Of a DNA stretch of 64,000 nucleotides, positions 28,146 to 42,480 are shown piece after piece. Each line of letters starts with the position of its first letter. Positions within the stretch are counted from its first letter, which is position 1. The translations under genes were made by a program, and so were the position numbers. A model generated the notes under the pieces. The model did not search any database. It was not told where the DNA came from and was given only the letters and a program-made list of their open reading frames with translations. This DNA comes from Chrysomallon squamiferum (lineage: Eukaryota > Mollusca > Gastropoda > Neomphalida > Peltospiridae), in contig CM022670.1 in the NCBI GenBank assembly GCA_012295275.1, forward strand, positions 14,719,862 to 14,783,861, given 5' to 3'.

Positions 28146-28789
28146 AAACATAAGAAAATAGTTTTAACAATATCAGAATATACAATCTCAAAATTTTTGT
28201 AGAGTTTCGTTTGCTTATACATTAGCGTCAAATGCTCTCCGAATCCACTGCATTTGTGCTGTAGAATTTGTACGTGATTGAAAATACAAATTAAAGTGAC
28301 CCTTCACCGGTAGAAATGGATTAAATTTTGTTTGTTTGTTCTTGTTTGGTTTTTTACTTGCGATTATTATCGAATGATGCTTACAAAACAAAAACAAACA
28401 AACAAACAACAACAATAAAACCAGAAAACAACAATGGAATCGTTTGAGAAATAAAAAAGAAAACCTACACATTTTCTCTTTTTATAATGCTCATGGGTCA
28501 GTATTAGACTGGATGTTGATTGCAGAATGACACGTTACAATGATATTCAAATTAAGTCTAAGCTGACAACTAAAGGTAAAAATTAAAATTTAAAATTTAA
28601 AAAAAAAAAAAAATAAAAAAAAAAAGACCAGACAAACAACAAACAAATAAATAAATGCATTTTAAACATAACAACAATAATAATAAAAATAATAATAATA
28701 AACATTACAATAATAATGATAATAATCAATAAAAACTTGAATTTATTTTTAAGTATCCATCGGTCGTGAAAGATGCGATGGGTGACCAG

Positions 28790-28800
28790 GCGCATGCGCA
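28790..28800. promoter_or_regulatory. NRF-1-like palindrome, copy 1
   Basis: GCGCATGCGCA matches the NRF-1 consensus YGCGCATGCGCR at all but its first base, in otherwise CpG-poor DNA. The second copy (60873-60884) has the full consensus, and the GCGC...ACAAGAACAGGACAT context is kept. Function is inferred from motif and conservation only. Confidence 0.4.
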
Positions 28801-30030
28801 ACAAGAACAGGACATATAAAATTACCGCCTTTAATTACAAACGACCATCCCAGCGACAGTGACTCAGTTTCGTGTTGTTTTAATCTTTACATGAAAATAA
28901 TCCTCGTTTTTGTTCATTTAGCCTATATATAGATATCGTGGGCAAGGAATTTAAATCTTTGGCCGGTATCCGTAGCTAGGTATATAAAGTTAAAAAAGGT
29001 TTATTTCAGTATCATATTCAGTTTTTCTATATATTAATAAATTTGAAGACAATCCCAAATAACAATTTGGATGTCTTAATATCCATGCGATTCGACCGCC
29101 ACTATTAGTACGATAAAAAAAAAAAAAAAAAAAAAAAAAACAGCATGCAGCTTCCAGTTGATCTTTGCGTCAAATTGTATATAACACCTAAATCAAATTT
29201 TATTACCAGTTTTTACTGTTACTGTTATAATTCGCCAGAGTTTGTACCATAGGGTCTGATAGCTGATCCAGCTAAACATGAGTTTTTAAAGATTAGTTGT
29301 TAACTGTAATTTTTATCTTTCACTAGTTTAATTGTTTGCGAAATGAGTAAATTATAAGAGCCATAATACATTTTTGTTGTTTATTGTTATTTTTTTCTTA
29401 TATATTCCCTTGGGCAATATAGTCTGTAAATATAATTTCATTTTTATATTACATTATTTTATTATCGTTCTTTTTTCCTTCACCATTATTATTATTAGTT
29501 CTATTTTAATAAATAAGTTAAATTTTATTTTAAAGTAATTATTTTTATAAATTTTTATTTATATGTTTGTTTTTAATTTATATAAAAAATATGAAGCATC
29601 AACAGGAATTTAAATGTTACTGATGATTCGCCAAATCTCAAAAATAAATAATAATCTCAAATAAAAATCCTATCTATAGACCTTTTTCCAACCCATAAGA
29701 CAGTGCGCATATACAAGTACACTGCTTTACATAATTACAACCACTTATATCACTATTTTACGTTTACGAACTCGCACGCACGCCGCAGTTTGACGTAGTG
29801 TGAAATTTTACTTGATAATAACTTGTTTTATTATTCAAATACATCGTAGTTGAGGACCGATAATTTATCAATATACATAGCAGCAATCGTGATAATTGCG
29901 AGACTAGGGGAGAAGAAATGGGAACAACCAGAATGATATAAACAAACACGGAACAATCGGTCTCTAAATCATTCGAACATCGGCGACATTTTGTTTTGTT
30001 TGTTTTGTCGCGAACATAATGTTAGGAGCA

Positions 30031-30073
30031 CTGCGATTGGTCCAAATTAGAAATCGCGCTATTTATAAATAGG
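30031..30073 (+). promoter_or_regulatory. Candidate lipoxygenase core promoter (CCAAT + TATA), copy 1
   Basis: An inverted CCAAT box (CGATTGGTCC) is followed about 20 bp on by CTATTTATAAATAGG, a symmetric TATA-type box. The same arrangement occurs in copy 2 (61545-61583). It lies about 1.6 kb before the lipoxygenase ATG, so a 5' UTR intron or a long 5' UTR would be needed. Confidence 0.4.
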
Positions 30074-31148
30074 ACACCGCAACCAAACCTGTAACTGACA
30101 ATTTAACACGAATAATAAACCGCGCTGACACCACGCATTTGACCTCACTTTATTACTCTTTATCTTTGCCCTAATTGGTGAACTGGAGTTTTGCGGAACG
30201 ATTATGTCAATTCAGAAAAGAACTTCAGCGTAAAAGTTTAAAATTAATTTGTGAAAAAATATAAATCTAGTTCAGTCTATTTTTTGTATGATGATGATGA
30301 TGATGATGATGATAATAACAACAATAATAACAATAATAATGACACAAAGAATAATAAAGAATAATACCAACAATAATGATAATATAATAATAATAATAAC
30401 AACGACGACGACAGTAATAATAGATAAAAGAAATCTTTTCTTCTTCATTTACTTATGGACTGTCGCTCTCTGACAGACAATAAATCATTCGAGTACGGTC
30501 GTGATCGAGACGACTAGAGAACTGATTTCACCTTTTGAAGAGCTCTAATTTGGACAATGTTAAAACGTAAATCAGGTACGGTTTCCCAGGTGATACAAAT
30601 ACATACATATATAACCACTGGTTGATTGTTGTGTTTTTGTTTTTTCCCCACTGATAATTATTTTATCATATAATGATTATATATTTAAGGTATCGTTTTT
30701 CTCAAACATAATTATATCATAATTTCCTATTGCTGTTTTTGGTTTAAATCTATGCATGTTTTTTTTTTCTTCAAAACTTGATATTCTCTAACTTAGTTTA
30801 AGGAAGAAATTGCGTCATAAAGCATTACGTGATTCTCTAGTGAAATGTTACTTACTAGTCATGGCATTGCGGACTCAACGGTACCACGCATTTCCCATGA
30901 CTAGCCATTAAATAGTTTTCTCATCCTTCTTCTGTAGAATGTATTAAAGATATTTACGTGGTAAATTTGTTTTTATTATATGTGATTTTCACTATAAAAA
31001 TACTAAACGATAAAAGTTTTCACCATTCTAAATCACGTTTCTAGGTTTTACGTCAGAAACTGGTAAACTCACATTCCGGCCAATATCTCGAAAGGGGGGG
31101 GGGTATTGTCTCTTTTATCACATTGGCGTGTTTGTTACAACAACATCA

Positions 31149-31187
<39 letters not shown>

Positions 31188-31691
31188 GTAATAATAATAA
31201 TAATTTTTACAAATCACTAAAGAAAAGAGATGAGTCTAAATTTCATTTCGTATTTTCCGCATACGAAAATGTGCGTGCTTGTTAAAAAAAAAAAAAAAAA
31301 AAATATTTTATTTCCTACCGTTTTCGAATGTATAGAAAATATATACAGTCATCCTCTTTTTAATATTCACCCCTTGAATTATTTCCTTAATTTTCTCACT
31401 GTTTCTAATCCCCATTCATATGACTGATGTGGGTATTCGTGTATAGGTGGGTTTGTATAGGTCTTTGTTGACACTATCCATTACTTGAACAATATTTTCT
31501 CGTAATAACCAAAAAATGAACGGAGTTAACACTGGAATACGTAAATGATATTAGTTAGGTCAGATATTAATTATTAAGTGCATGTAGTTTTGTCGGTACG
31601 TGACTGCCAATTGTCACGTGGCTACCAAATATTTCCATCGATGAATTAGTGTTTCTTGCAGCAGTACTGACTGAGCTGTGCTGTGGTCAAG

Positions 31692-33767
31692 ATGGGCTGC
31701 TGTTCGAGTCGTCTAAACTCGGAATATCTCATATACATCAGAACAGGCGACAGGAAAAATGCGGGAACCGACGCCAACGTCTTCATAATCCTCCACGACG
31801 ACCAGAAAAACACCTCCGATACCATCACGCTGGACAACTTTCTACGAAATGATTTCGAGCAAGGTAGGTTAGACACCTTCACGGTGCCAAAAAGCAAACT
31901 CTCTTCTCTGGGAAGAGTTGAGAAAATTGAAATCTGGAGGGACGATGCTGGGTTTGGTAGCGACTGGTATGTTGAAAGAGTTATGGTAGAAAACAGAATA
32001 ACGAATGACATATCTGTGTTCCCGATATTTCGATGGATTAAACCAGATTACCATTACGTGATAAAACATCTGGACACGTCGCTTCCCCAGGACGATGATA
32101 ATTCTGGCCAACGAAGCATGGAACTCGCGGAAAAGAAATTACTCTATCAGTTTGAACAGAAACTTCCTGGATTACCTGCACAGGTAATACTTTTTCAAAA
32201 TGAAATTCGTATATATATATAGATATAGATATATATAATTTCGTAAACGTATGCTTTAAATAAATTTCAAGATATATCAGTTTATAAAAATTTAACTGAT
32301 TAGTGTTTGAAGACTGAAACTAATCCAAAACGCTTAAATAATTATGCAGTAATCAGTTTTATTGATAATTACAAAACGATTTACATAAAGATATGTTTAA
32401 ATCACTAAACGACTTACATTAACATATTTTTAAATCACAAAAAGATTTACATAATGATATTTTTACATTACTTAAAGATTTACATAAAGATATTTTTTAA
32501 ATCACTAAGAGGTTTACACAAAGATATTTTTAAATTACTAAACCATTTTACATAAAGATATTTTTCAATTACTAAGCGATTTACATAAAGATATTTTTAA
32601 ATGTTATTTACGAATGTAATTGTTTAAGTAATTGTTTTGTGCGGTAAACACGTTTAACACATACGAATGAAAATATTTTTTTAAAGTTATGTCATCAAGC
32701 TCTGAATTTTTAAAAATTTAATCCATCAACCTGTTCGTATTAATTTATTTATTTGGGTTTTTTGGGTTTTTTTCATTCGGAAATAGAAAAACAGATTCAT
32801 TGTCTCAATTGAGACTTATTAACATATGTGTATAATTATGTTTAAGTATTTATTTTTATTTTATTTTTTTCCCGATGATTCATAATGATGGGCCTGTTTT
32901 GTAAGATGTTAATTTAAAATGGGATATCAGATTCTCACATCTGAATTTCTGTTCATTTCTTTTTAATGTCTCAAAACATCTGCTGTTAAATGAAGTCGAA
33001 AGAAAGTCTTCAGATAATGCAATAGGCGTAATGAAAACACCGAGTCAAAAATATTCACACATAGGTTTTTTTTTAAATAATTATTTTAATTAATATTATC
33101 TTGAAGTATATTACAGTAATTTATACACATTAATGAAGCTTTGTCAAAGCCATTCCATAACTGTAACGCAGAGTTTAAAATAACCGGAAAGTTACGACTG
33201 AAATTGCAGATCTTCCGGAAAGCATTCGTGACATCTTGAGACTCAATCCCTTTTCATTAACAAATACGACCTAAGTATTTTCTCTCTTCCAATACTTTTG
33301 TGACAAGGTAATGTTGTGATATTTGTATACAATAATATTGTTTAAATACCACCATTACTGATATATATATATATATTATTAATACATTATATATCTATAT
33401 ATATTATTAATACATTATATATCTATATATATATAATGTATTAATAATTTTGTAAAAATAATAGAAAAGTTTGAAGATCACACCCAACCACCCACACAGG
33501 CTTACCCACCCATGTGTCCCACATTATGATGAATATAACAACAGTGGGTAGGTGGTGTACCACATTCTATGTAGAATTCTTAGATATGTCATATTCATTA
33601 TGAGTTTTACATGTTCACCCTTTCACAGAAAATAGATGAAAGGAAAACTTTCCAAAATGTACAGATTTTGTTTTTAATTTTTAAAATTAAATATTGTGAT
33701 AATTTCTCTAGTTGGTGGTTTATGGTTTGAAATTATACTTAAAATTATACAGATTACTGTTTTATCA

Positions 33768-33863
<96 letters not shown>

Positions 33864-34009
33864 TTTGTGTTTAAGTGTATGATTGAATTTGTGTGTCTGT
33901 GTGGGTGGGTGGGTGTATGAATGTGTGTGAGAGAGAGAGTGTGTGTATTAGTGTGGGTGTGGGTGTGGGTGTGTGAGAGAGAGAGAGAGTTTGTGTGTGT
34001 GTGTGAGAG

Positions 34010-34054
<45 letters not shown>

Positions 34055-37000
34055 CAGTGGGTGATATATGAATTCAAACAAGACAAAATATTTGCTATCA
34101 CATATAGGATTTCCACCGAACATTAATATAACATGTTCTTAAACACAGTTATTTTTTCACATAATCAGCTTGTTTTTAATTTGCTGCTTGGACTATTTCC
34201 CAGTCCACTTAGTGCTCTGTTTCTAATTAATCTATGAAAGGCTGCCTTAAAGGCCGTGTTAAAAAAAAAAGTGGTTTTTTTTTTTGGGGGGGGTGTTGTT
34301 TACTTTTTTTAAATAAAAAAAATCCTTCTGGTTAATTCATAAAATGACATTTAATAAAAATAATGTTATTAAATACTCATTCTTTCAATCTAATAAGATT
34401 CATTCAAGTGATTTACATTTTTGAAATGTGTACACATTGAGTATTTTATACATATTAAATCCCTTAAACTGGTTAGTGATATTTTAAATCAAAATACTGC
34501 CTTACTTGTATTTACTGTTAAAATAACATTTGAGCTTATAAATACACAGTCAAGACTCTGTACCTTAATATTTTTACAAAATGTGTAATTAGATGTTTGA
34601 AAATTACATTTCAAAATTTATCTTATTAAAAATTCTTTATATAAATGCTGAGTAAACTGGTGAACCATATAAACAGGCCTACCAGTTCTGAAAAACATGT
34701 CTTTACTTCTGACTGCCAGGTTTCAGAAAATAGATAAATTTAAAGATAAAATAAGTTTCATGTATTTATAAAGAAGAAACTATATTAGTAGAAAAAATAA
34801 ATAAATAAAAGATAAGGTGAAGGACATGGATGAACTTAGCCAGGATTCAGATAAATGTTGAGACTTTTTCTCTAGGCTGTTTGTGTGAGTTGATATGCTG
34901 GTTACTTTATATACATTTCTTTATTTATTTTTGTTCTTATTTAATTATTTATTTATTTTTTAAGTAGTAGTAGATTCTTGTTATCTATTGTTATGTTGAG
35001 ATTATATTTCACAGTATAAAAGTTAATTTATTAAGGTGTAAAAATCGACACTGAATGCTTTTTTTATATATATGATGAATATAGACTGAAGCATAAATTC
35101 TTTATAATAATCATTGTTTTATTTTTTTATTATTGTTATGGATTGGTTTTTGTTGTTGTTGTTTATTTATTTTTATTTATTTACTTATTTATTTATTTTT
35201 ATTTTTATTTTTTTATTTTTTTATTTATATACATATATTTTTTTATTATTTATTATTTATTATTTTATTTTATTTTATTTTTTTATTTAAAAAAAAATTT
35301 TTTAATGTTATTATAGTTATTATTATTAATTTTTTTTATTTTTTATTTTTTACTTTATTTATTTATTTGGAAATTAACTGTTTGTTTGTTCTCTCCAGAA
35401 AGTTCAGAAATAAATAAAACTTTTACTAGTGTATTTACTACAATGTTTAAAATTGTTAAATTTGTAAGAGAAAAACATTTATAATTTTTTTCTTTAATTA
35501 ATCATACCTAACTGTAAAATAGGAGAACACAATTTTACTACACATTTACTTCGTTCTGGTTAACTGGGTAAAGCACTGATCTGTAATGATGCAGTATTTT
35601 ATACAAGTTTTTAACTTCAGGTAATTAAAGTTTTTTTTACATTGAGCTCAGGATCAGAGTACAAACGTTACTCATTTGTTTGTCACACAATAAGCTTCCT
35701 GTCACCTGTACATGCCAACTTTCCCTCGTTTAAAACCACTCAGTCGTATAACAACAACAACAACAACATCAGTTATAACACTTTCACTGACAGCAACATT
35801 ATTAATAAAGTGTTCACTGACACAGCAACAACAACATCATTAATAAAACTGTTTGTTTCTGCAGTTGGTACAACAACAACAACAATAATAAAATATCTTT
35901 ATTCTTTAATTGATATGATAATAGTAGTAGTGGTGGTAGTAGTGGTGGTAATTATAGTAGTAGTAGTAATAGTAGTAGTAGTAATATTAATAATAGTAGT
36001 AGTAGTAGTAATAATAATGATAATAGTAGCAGTAGTAGTAGTGGTAATAATAGTAGTACTAGTACTAGTAGTAGTAATAGTAATAGTAATAGTAATAGTA
36101 GTAATATTAATAATAATAATAATACTAGTAGTAGTAGTAATAATAATAATAAAGATAATAACAATTTAACTCTGTTCTACATGGTTATCTATTACATACA
36201 GGTTGTTTTTGTTTGTGTTCATTTTTGTGTGTTTGTTGTTGTTTTTAAATATTTTTGCTTTTGCTTTAAGCCATTTAATCTGGTTTGCTTCAGTGAATTA
36301 AGGTCAACATTTCTAATTTCTTTTCAGAAAAATGTACATTAAAACGTTTTCAGTCCTTATATTGGTTGTTGACTTTTTAAAAACATTTTCTTTCTTTTGT
36401 TTTCACCTGTTTAATCATCTCCAAAACAAGAATGTGACCAAATAACAACTGAAATTTGTTTTTTAAAATCAACTATCAGTTAGTTTAGATTTGAAAGTAA
36501 TGAAGATAACAGTGTCCCCAAATGACAGTTTCCTCCCCACCAATATCTCTGATAGTAGAAAACAGTGACAAGATGTCATTTGTAATAAAAATTGGAAAAG
36601 ATGATTGATTAGGTTTGTTTTAGAGGATTGCAATTTGTTTTTTAATTAAAATTTTATATCATCAATCAAAATTTAATTTTTTATTTTTATTTATTTTATT
36701 TATTTATTATTATTTTTTTTACTGTTATGTAGAACAACTTGACAAAACTTAGGAAAACTCATATTTTTATTTTCTTCAGTTTTAAAAAAAGGGATTTTTA
36801 CTATTATTTTTTTTTTCTATTTTCAGATTAAGGATGTGCCACCTGATGAGCAGTTCTCCTTTGATTACAAGGTACATGTTGTTTATGTGTCATTTATTTT
36901 AACATCAGCTACTTTATTATTAACAACAACATGTAGCTGCACTCAGTGTTGATACAGAGAAAACAGAATAAAAGAAAGACTGACTCATTGTGAACAGTAG

Positions 37001-38705
37001 ATGATATATTTGTAACATAATATTTTGTCTTTCATTCCTACAAACAGATATACACAAACACATGTAATACACAGCATATACTCTTATATCTGACATATGT
37101 ACACACACTAACACAAATTCATACTCTATCATACTTTCATATATTTGCATAAAACATACTCTTACATACAGACATGCACACATTTTCTCACATAATATTT
37201 CTCTCTCACACACACACACACACACAGAAACACACACACACACATACACACGTATTATTAAATACATACATATTCACACATATGACATACACAGAAAGAC
37301 ATATGTACACACAACAAATACAGATCTAGATATCTGTGCACAGAAAAACACTTGAAGTTAGTTGTAAAATTGTATGATCTACATGCCATGTCTAGATAAC
37401 TGTAATCTGTAAATATTTTTCCTTGTGCAGGACACTGTCACAGATTAGTTTGTTTAAAGTCACTCACTATTGCAGTTGTTCCGTTTCAGTGGGATATTGT
37501 GTCTAACAAAATCCAGCTCATAGCCATGAGCAGAATTGTCAAACTGACAGCTGGAAACTGGGAAAGTCTGTCACATCTGACAAATGTGTACACCAAAAAA
37601 ATCTTCAACATTCCCCAGGTATGGCAATCATTACATAATCAATAATTAGAATAGTTATTATCTTCTTTTAATATTAAATTTTTCTTATTTATTTAGTTTC
37701 ATTATCATCGCATTTTCATTTTAATAGATTTTGATTTGTTTGATTTCATTATTACCTATTTTAATTTCATTATTTTTTTGTTTATTTAATTTCATTATTA
37801 GCTTATTTTAATTTTAATAGATTACGTTTATTTAATTTCATTTTTGATAATCTGTAAAAACAGGTTTTTTTATGAATTTTACTTTCATGTAAAAACATGT
37901 TGCACTGTTAGTTTTAGTTGACACAGGATACTATCAAACAGTAGTTCTGTTCTTTCAGTAATGTGTAATTAAGAACAACACTGAAATAAAGTGAGACATT
38001 TTCAAACATTTTACATTGTTGCATCATTCTAATATGTAGAACTACTGGTTTAGTTTGATATGTTATTCACATTATTACATTGTTCTAATATGTAGGACTA
38101 CTAGTTTTAGTTTGATATGTTATTCATGTTATTCACATTGTTACTAGGACTACTGTTTTAGTTTGATATGTTATTCACATTGTTACGTTCATTAATGTAA
38201 TTTATGAAGAATGCTGAAATAAAGTGAACCATTTTAAAAGTGTTGACATTGTTGTAGGGTGCAGACAGATGGAGTAATGATCTGTTTTTTGGAAACCAGC
38301 GAGTGGCCTGTCTCAACAACTGCATCATTCAACTGTGTACAGCCATTCCAGACAAGTAATACATACATTTAACTTCACATTTCACCAGCCAAAATATTTC
38401 TAAATAAATAATTATTATATTGCATTTAATTTTAAAAATTAAAAGGTGTTCCATAGAATTAATTTTTTGTGATTATTTATATAACACTTACATACATACA
38501 TACATACATACATACATGTACACACACATATATATATACACACATACATATATACAGCCAGATATACTCACACATACATAAAAATAAACATACATATCAA
38601 TACATACACATATTAATACATAATATAAATACACTCACAGACAAACACACACACATATGTACCTGTGTGTCTGTGTGTGTGTGTATACATAAATATAGGT
38701 GTTTT

Positions 38706-38736
<31 letters not shown>

Positions 38737-39994
38737 TTGCACACTATAAAATGACGTGCTAAATGTTTTGTCAGTAGTAATTAAGTATAACGAGTATAAT
38801 CATGTTGCAGACTGGCAGTTACAGAAGAAATGCTCAAACCTCTGCTGGAAGGTCTGAGTCTGGAGCAAGCCATTCAAGACAAACGTTTGTTTATGTGTGA
38901 CTACGAAATCCTTACTGGAATACCCTGCAAAGAAGACTTCATTGTAAGCCTGGAGTCATTTCTTAGTAAACTTCATAGAAATAGATCTCTTCAGACCTCG
39001 TAGAATATATAGTAATCATATTAAGAGTTGATCATTTCTAAAGGATTTTATTTTGATAAAAGAGAAATGACGAGTTTTATTCTTGAAATCCAGTTCTTCA
39101 GAATAAGATGATTTTTTTTTCATGTTAAGCTGTTAAAAATTTTGCACTAATAACAAACAGTTCAAGATAATTCTACAAAATTCATAGGATATATTATAAT
39201 ATTTAAACCACCTGTTACTTCTGTATATCTTTATATTTCTAAAACATTTATAATAATTAAATAAATCAATCAATCAATAATGATAATAATAATCTTTAAA
39301 CAATTTATTACTTTGTGTATTACTTTGAATTTGTAGAATCTAATAATCATATAATATTGTTTAACATAATACAATATAGTAAGTTATTTAAAGATCTTTG
39401 TTCTTACAAAGTAATAATACATACAAACAAATCTTTAAATCACTTAATATGTTAAGCAGTTATTTAAACACATGTGTATGTGTGTGTGTCTGTGTATTTG
39501 TATGTAGATATTACTGTGTTTAAATAAACATTATGTTTAGTTGCTGTTTTGTTTTTCTCATCCAGTGTCCCGATCCTCTTGGTCTGTTTTTTCTGAATGG
39601 AAACAAGAGACTGGTTCCCATAGCAATCCAACTGTTCCAGAAACCTTCCCCAGACAACCCTGTATGTATCTCTTCTCAGTTTTAATCACCACATTTTTGA
39701 TTGAATCATTTTACAATTAAAACCATTACTTTTAACAGAACAGAACTATATTTGTATTTAGTGACCAACAGTCTACAAGTTTACTTGGTCACCATAAACT
39801 ATAAGTTGTGTGTGTCTGTTTGTATGTATATGTATGATTGTGTATATAATATGTGTATGTAATTATGTACCTGTGTGTGTGTGTGTGTGTGTGTCTATAT
39901 ATATATATAAAGTGTGTGTGTGTGTATATCATATATATGTGTGTATATGTATTATGTATCTATGTATGTATATATGTAAAAAATGTGTAAGTAT

Positions 39995-40025
<31 letters not shown>

Positions 40026-42449
40026 ACATTAGAGAGAAATAATCAGATGACAGAGAATGTGATGTATACTCTTGGGACTTGCATTGATTATCAGCTAATT
40101 TCCCAGCTTATCACCACTGTATGAATGCATTAATGTTAAGTAGATTTTAATTCTAACATTAAGCTGATCATGTGTCCCAGGGCATGTTGATCAAAGTGGA
40201 TATTTCTCTCAGGGAACAATTAACACAAACTGTGGACTCACTTAAACATTAATTTGTAATGGTTTATGAAACCACCAAGTGGCAAATCATTAACATTTAT
40301 TTTGAAACGAGCATAATGTTAGACATGTACTGGCAAAACATGCATTTATTTTGTTAGCATTTCTTAAAACATGTTTTGAAACAGTTGTTTATTTTGATAG
40401 TATTTCTTAGACATATTTTTTTTAAATAAGTTTTAATAGTGCTAGAGTTTCCAAAAAAATATTTATTTTTAAATAAGTATTTATTATCTTAGTATTTCTA
40501 AAACAGTATATTGTGAAACTCTTAAAATGTACTTTGAAACAGTCATTGATTATGTTAGCATTTCTTTCCCTGGTAATGTTGGCACAAACTAAATATCAGG
40601 ATGTTGTTACTGCATCAAGGTAATTTTGTTATCTAGCACTGATAGAAAAATTAGGAGTAATTTAATATTGAATATAACAGTTTTCTGCAATTTTATGCAA
40701 ATTATGACATATAATATTTAAAAACAATTGTTTTAAATTCAGAAATGAACTGTATTTAATTTGGTATTGAAGAAATTAAATATTGTCAATTTAATGTAAA
40801 TCCTGACATACTGATTTCATAAACAGTTGTTTTAAGTTCAGAAATGAATTGTATTTTGTTTAATACTGAAAATAACACAGTTGTGCAGTTTTGATATAAA
40901 ATTACATCATATTGTATTCATAACTGTTTTAAGTTCACAAACAAACTGTTTTTTGTATATACGTGTAATAATAACATAACTGTTTTAAGTTCACAAACAA
41001 ACTGTATATTGTGTTTATATATAATAATAAACAAGATCTTTTTTATTTTTTTCAGGTTTTCTTGCCAACTGATCCACCGAACACCTGGGCTATAGCTAAA
41101 ATGTGGTTTAATCTTGCAGACTGTGTTGTCCACCAGTCACTCGCTCATTTAGGTTTGTCACTTTTCTTAGTCAGAATATTCACCTACATCTGTAAACAAC
41201 AGCTGTGTACATCACTTGTATACAACAGCTGTGTACATCACTTGTATACAACAGCTGTGTACATCACTTGTATACAATGCAGCTGACATGTCAGAACAAA
41301 ATGACAGACCATTTGTAATTATGTAACGTGTTCTCCAGTGAGTTAGAATTTGTATCAGGATCAGTATTTTAATTTGTAACTTTAACCATTTTCAGTTTTC
41401 TGGCACTGTTTAGTTTGTCAATACATCTTAGTATTAAAAAAATTCACCTCAATATTGGTGTTGCTGGCCATAGTAAACCCCAACAAAACTGTGCCTGTCC
41501 CACACCAGATTATACCATCATGATTTTTTATTTTTTATTTTATTAAATTAATCTCTATTTTAATATCTAGAGATCTGTATTCAAACAAAGTCCGTACTAG
41601 TCCAAAATATAACCCAGGATATTATAGCTGGGCATGGGCTATTTTATACTCAGAGGTATACTTTGGACTATACTTTGTAGACAGAATTTTATCTTGAGTT
41701 TTTTATGTCTTTTGGGGAATATATATATTAATAAATGTTTACTTGTGGTAGAATGTAGGAAAGTTTGTTTTATGATTTAGATCAATTTAATAAGCTAAAA
41801 TGTTATTAAATACAGAATCTAGCTGCCATTTTGGAATTATTCAAGTTAGGAAGAATACTGATATGGAAAGAGTCGGCATCTTTTTGTCATAAGTTAACAT
41901 TTCATTAATTTTGTTTAATTATATATCTATCTTACTAAATTATAATTTGTATACAGATCCTCTCAAATGATCGTCAACTTTGCAAGATGTTACATAATAA
42001 AAATTATTCAGAAAACATACATATTATTAATGGGTTTTTTTTAAATTCAGGGTACTGCTTATTTAATTTTGTGATTGTTATAAGAATTATTTGTATTAAA
42101 GTTGTAAACTGTCATTTATGTTTATTCTTATTTTCTCATTAAATCTATAACTATCATTTTCATTTGATACTTTCTCTATTTTTTTTTTATTTTTTTTTGT
42201 ATGTGTGTATGTCCTGCATTTACATGTGACTACATATTTTCTTTAAGTGAAAATGAATATGAGAGGACACCAAGTTAGAAACATTTATTAATTTTGAACT
42301 TTTCAAATGCAGGTTATACACACTTGTTGATGGAGGGTGTAACCGTGGCAACCCACCGAAACTTGTCCCAATCTCATCCAGTTTTCAAATTACTAGCTCC
42401 ACATTTTCTTTACCTGATTGCTGTTAACAGGTAACATTTATATCCGTCC

Positions 42450-42480
<31 letters not shown>

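Larger units (their letters stand above)
28042..34055 (+). repeat. Segmental duplication block B, copy 1 (lipoxygenase 5' region)
   Basis: Matches 60229-63986 in the same order and orientation. It includes the upstream region, promoter, exon 1 and early intron 1 of the lipoxygenase gene. Three larger stretches are missing from copy 2: about 29026-29615, about 30090-30335 and 32189-33312. The flanking matches are close, so the duplication is not ancient. Confidence 0.85.

Noticed and set aside
28049-28231. Arg/Glu-Asn ORF on the minus strand
   Set aside because: Translation of (CT)n and (TTA)n repeats.
29764-29949. Minus-strand ORF conserved at 61346-61543
   Set aside because: It overlaps duplicated non-coding DNA; the two versions differ at both ends and have no recognisable domain or splice sites.
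31649-31852. Plus-strand ORF starting M-F-L-A-A-V-L over lipoxygenase exon 1
   Set aside because: It is out of frame with the PLAT domain; its counterpart at 62952 is likewise a shadow.
33674-34123. Thr/His-rich ORF of 149 codons on the minus strand and a Cys/Val ORF on the plus strand
   Set aside because: Direct translation of (GT)n/(GA)n repeats.
35550-35600. tRNA-like phrase GGTTAACTGGGTAAAGCACT
   Set aside because: No B box or cloverleaf pairing follows.
35642-36169. Val/Ile-rich ORF of 175 codons
   Set aside because: Produced by GTA/AAT trinucleotides inside lipoxygenase intron 1.
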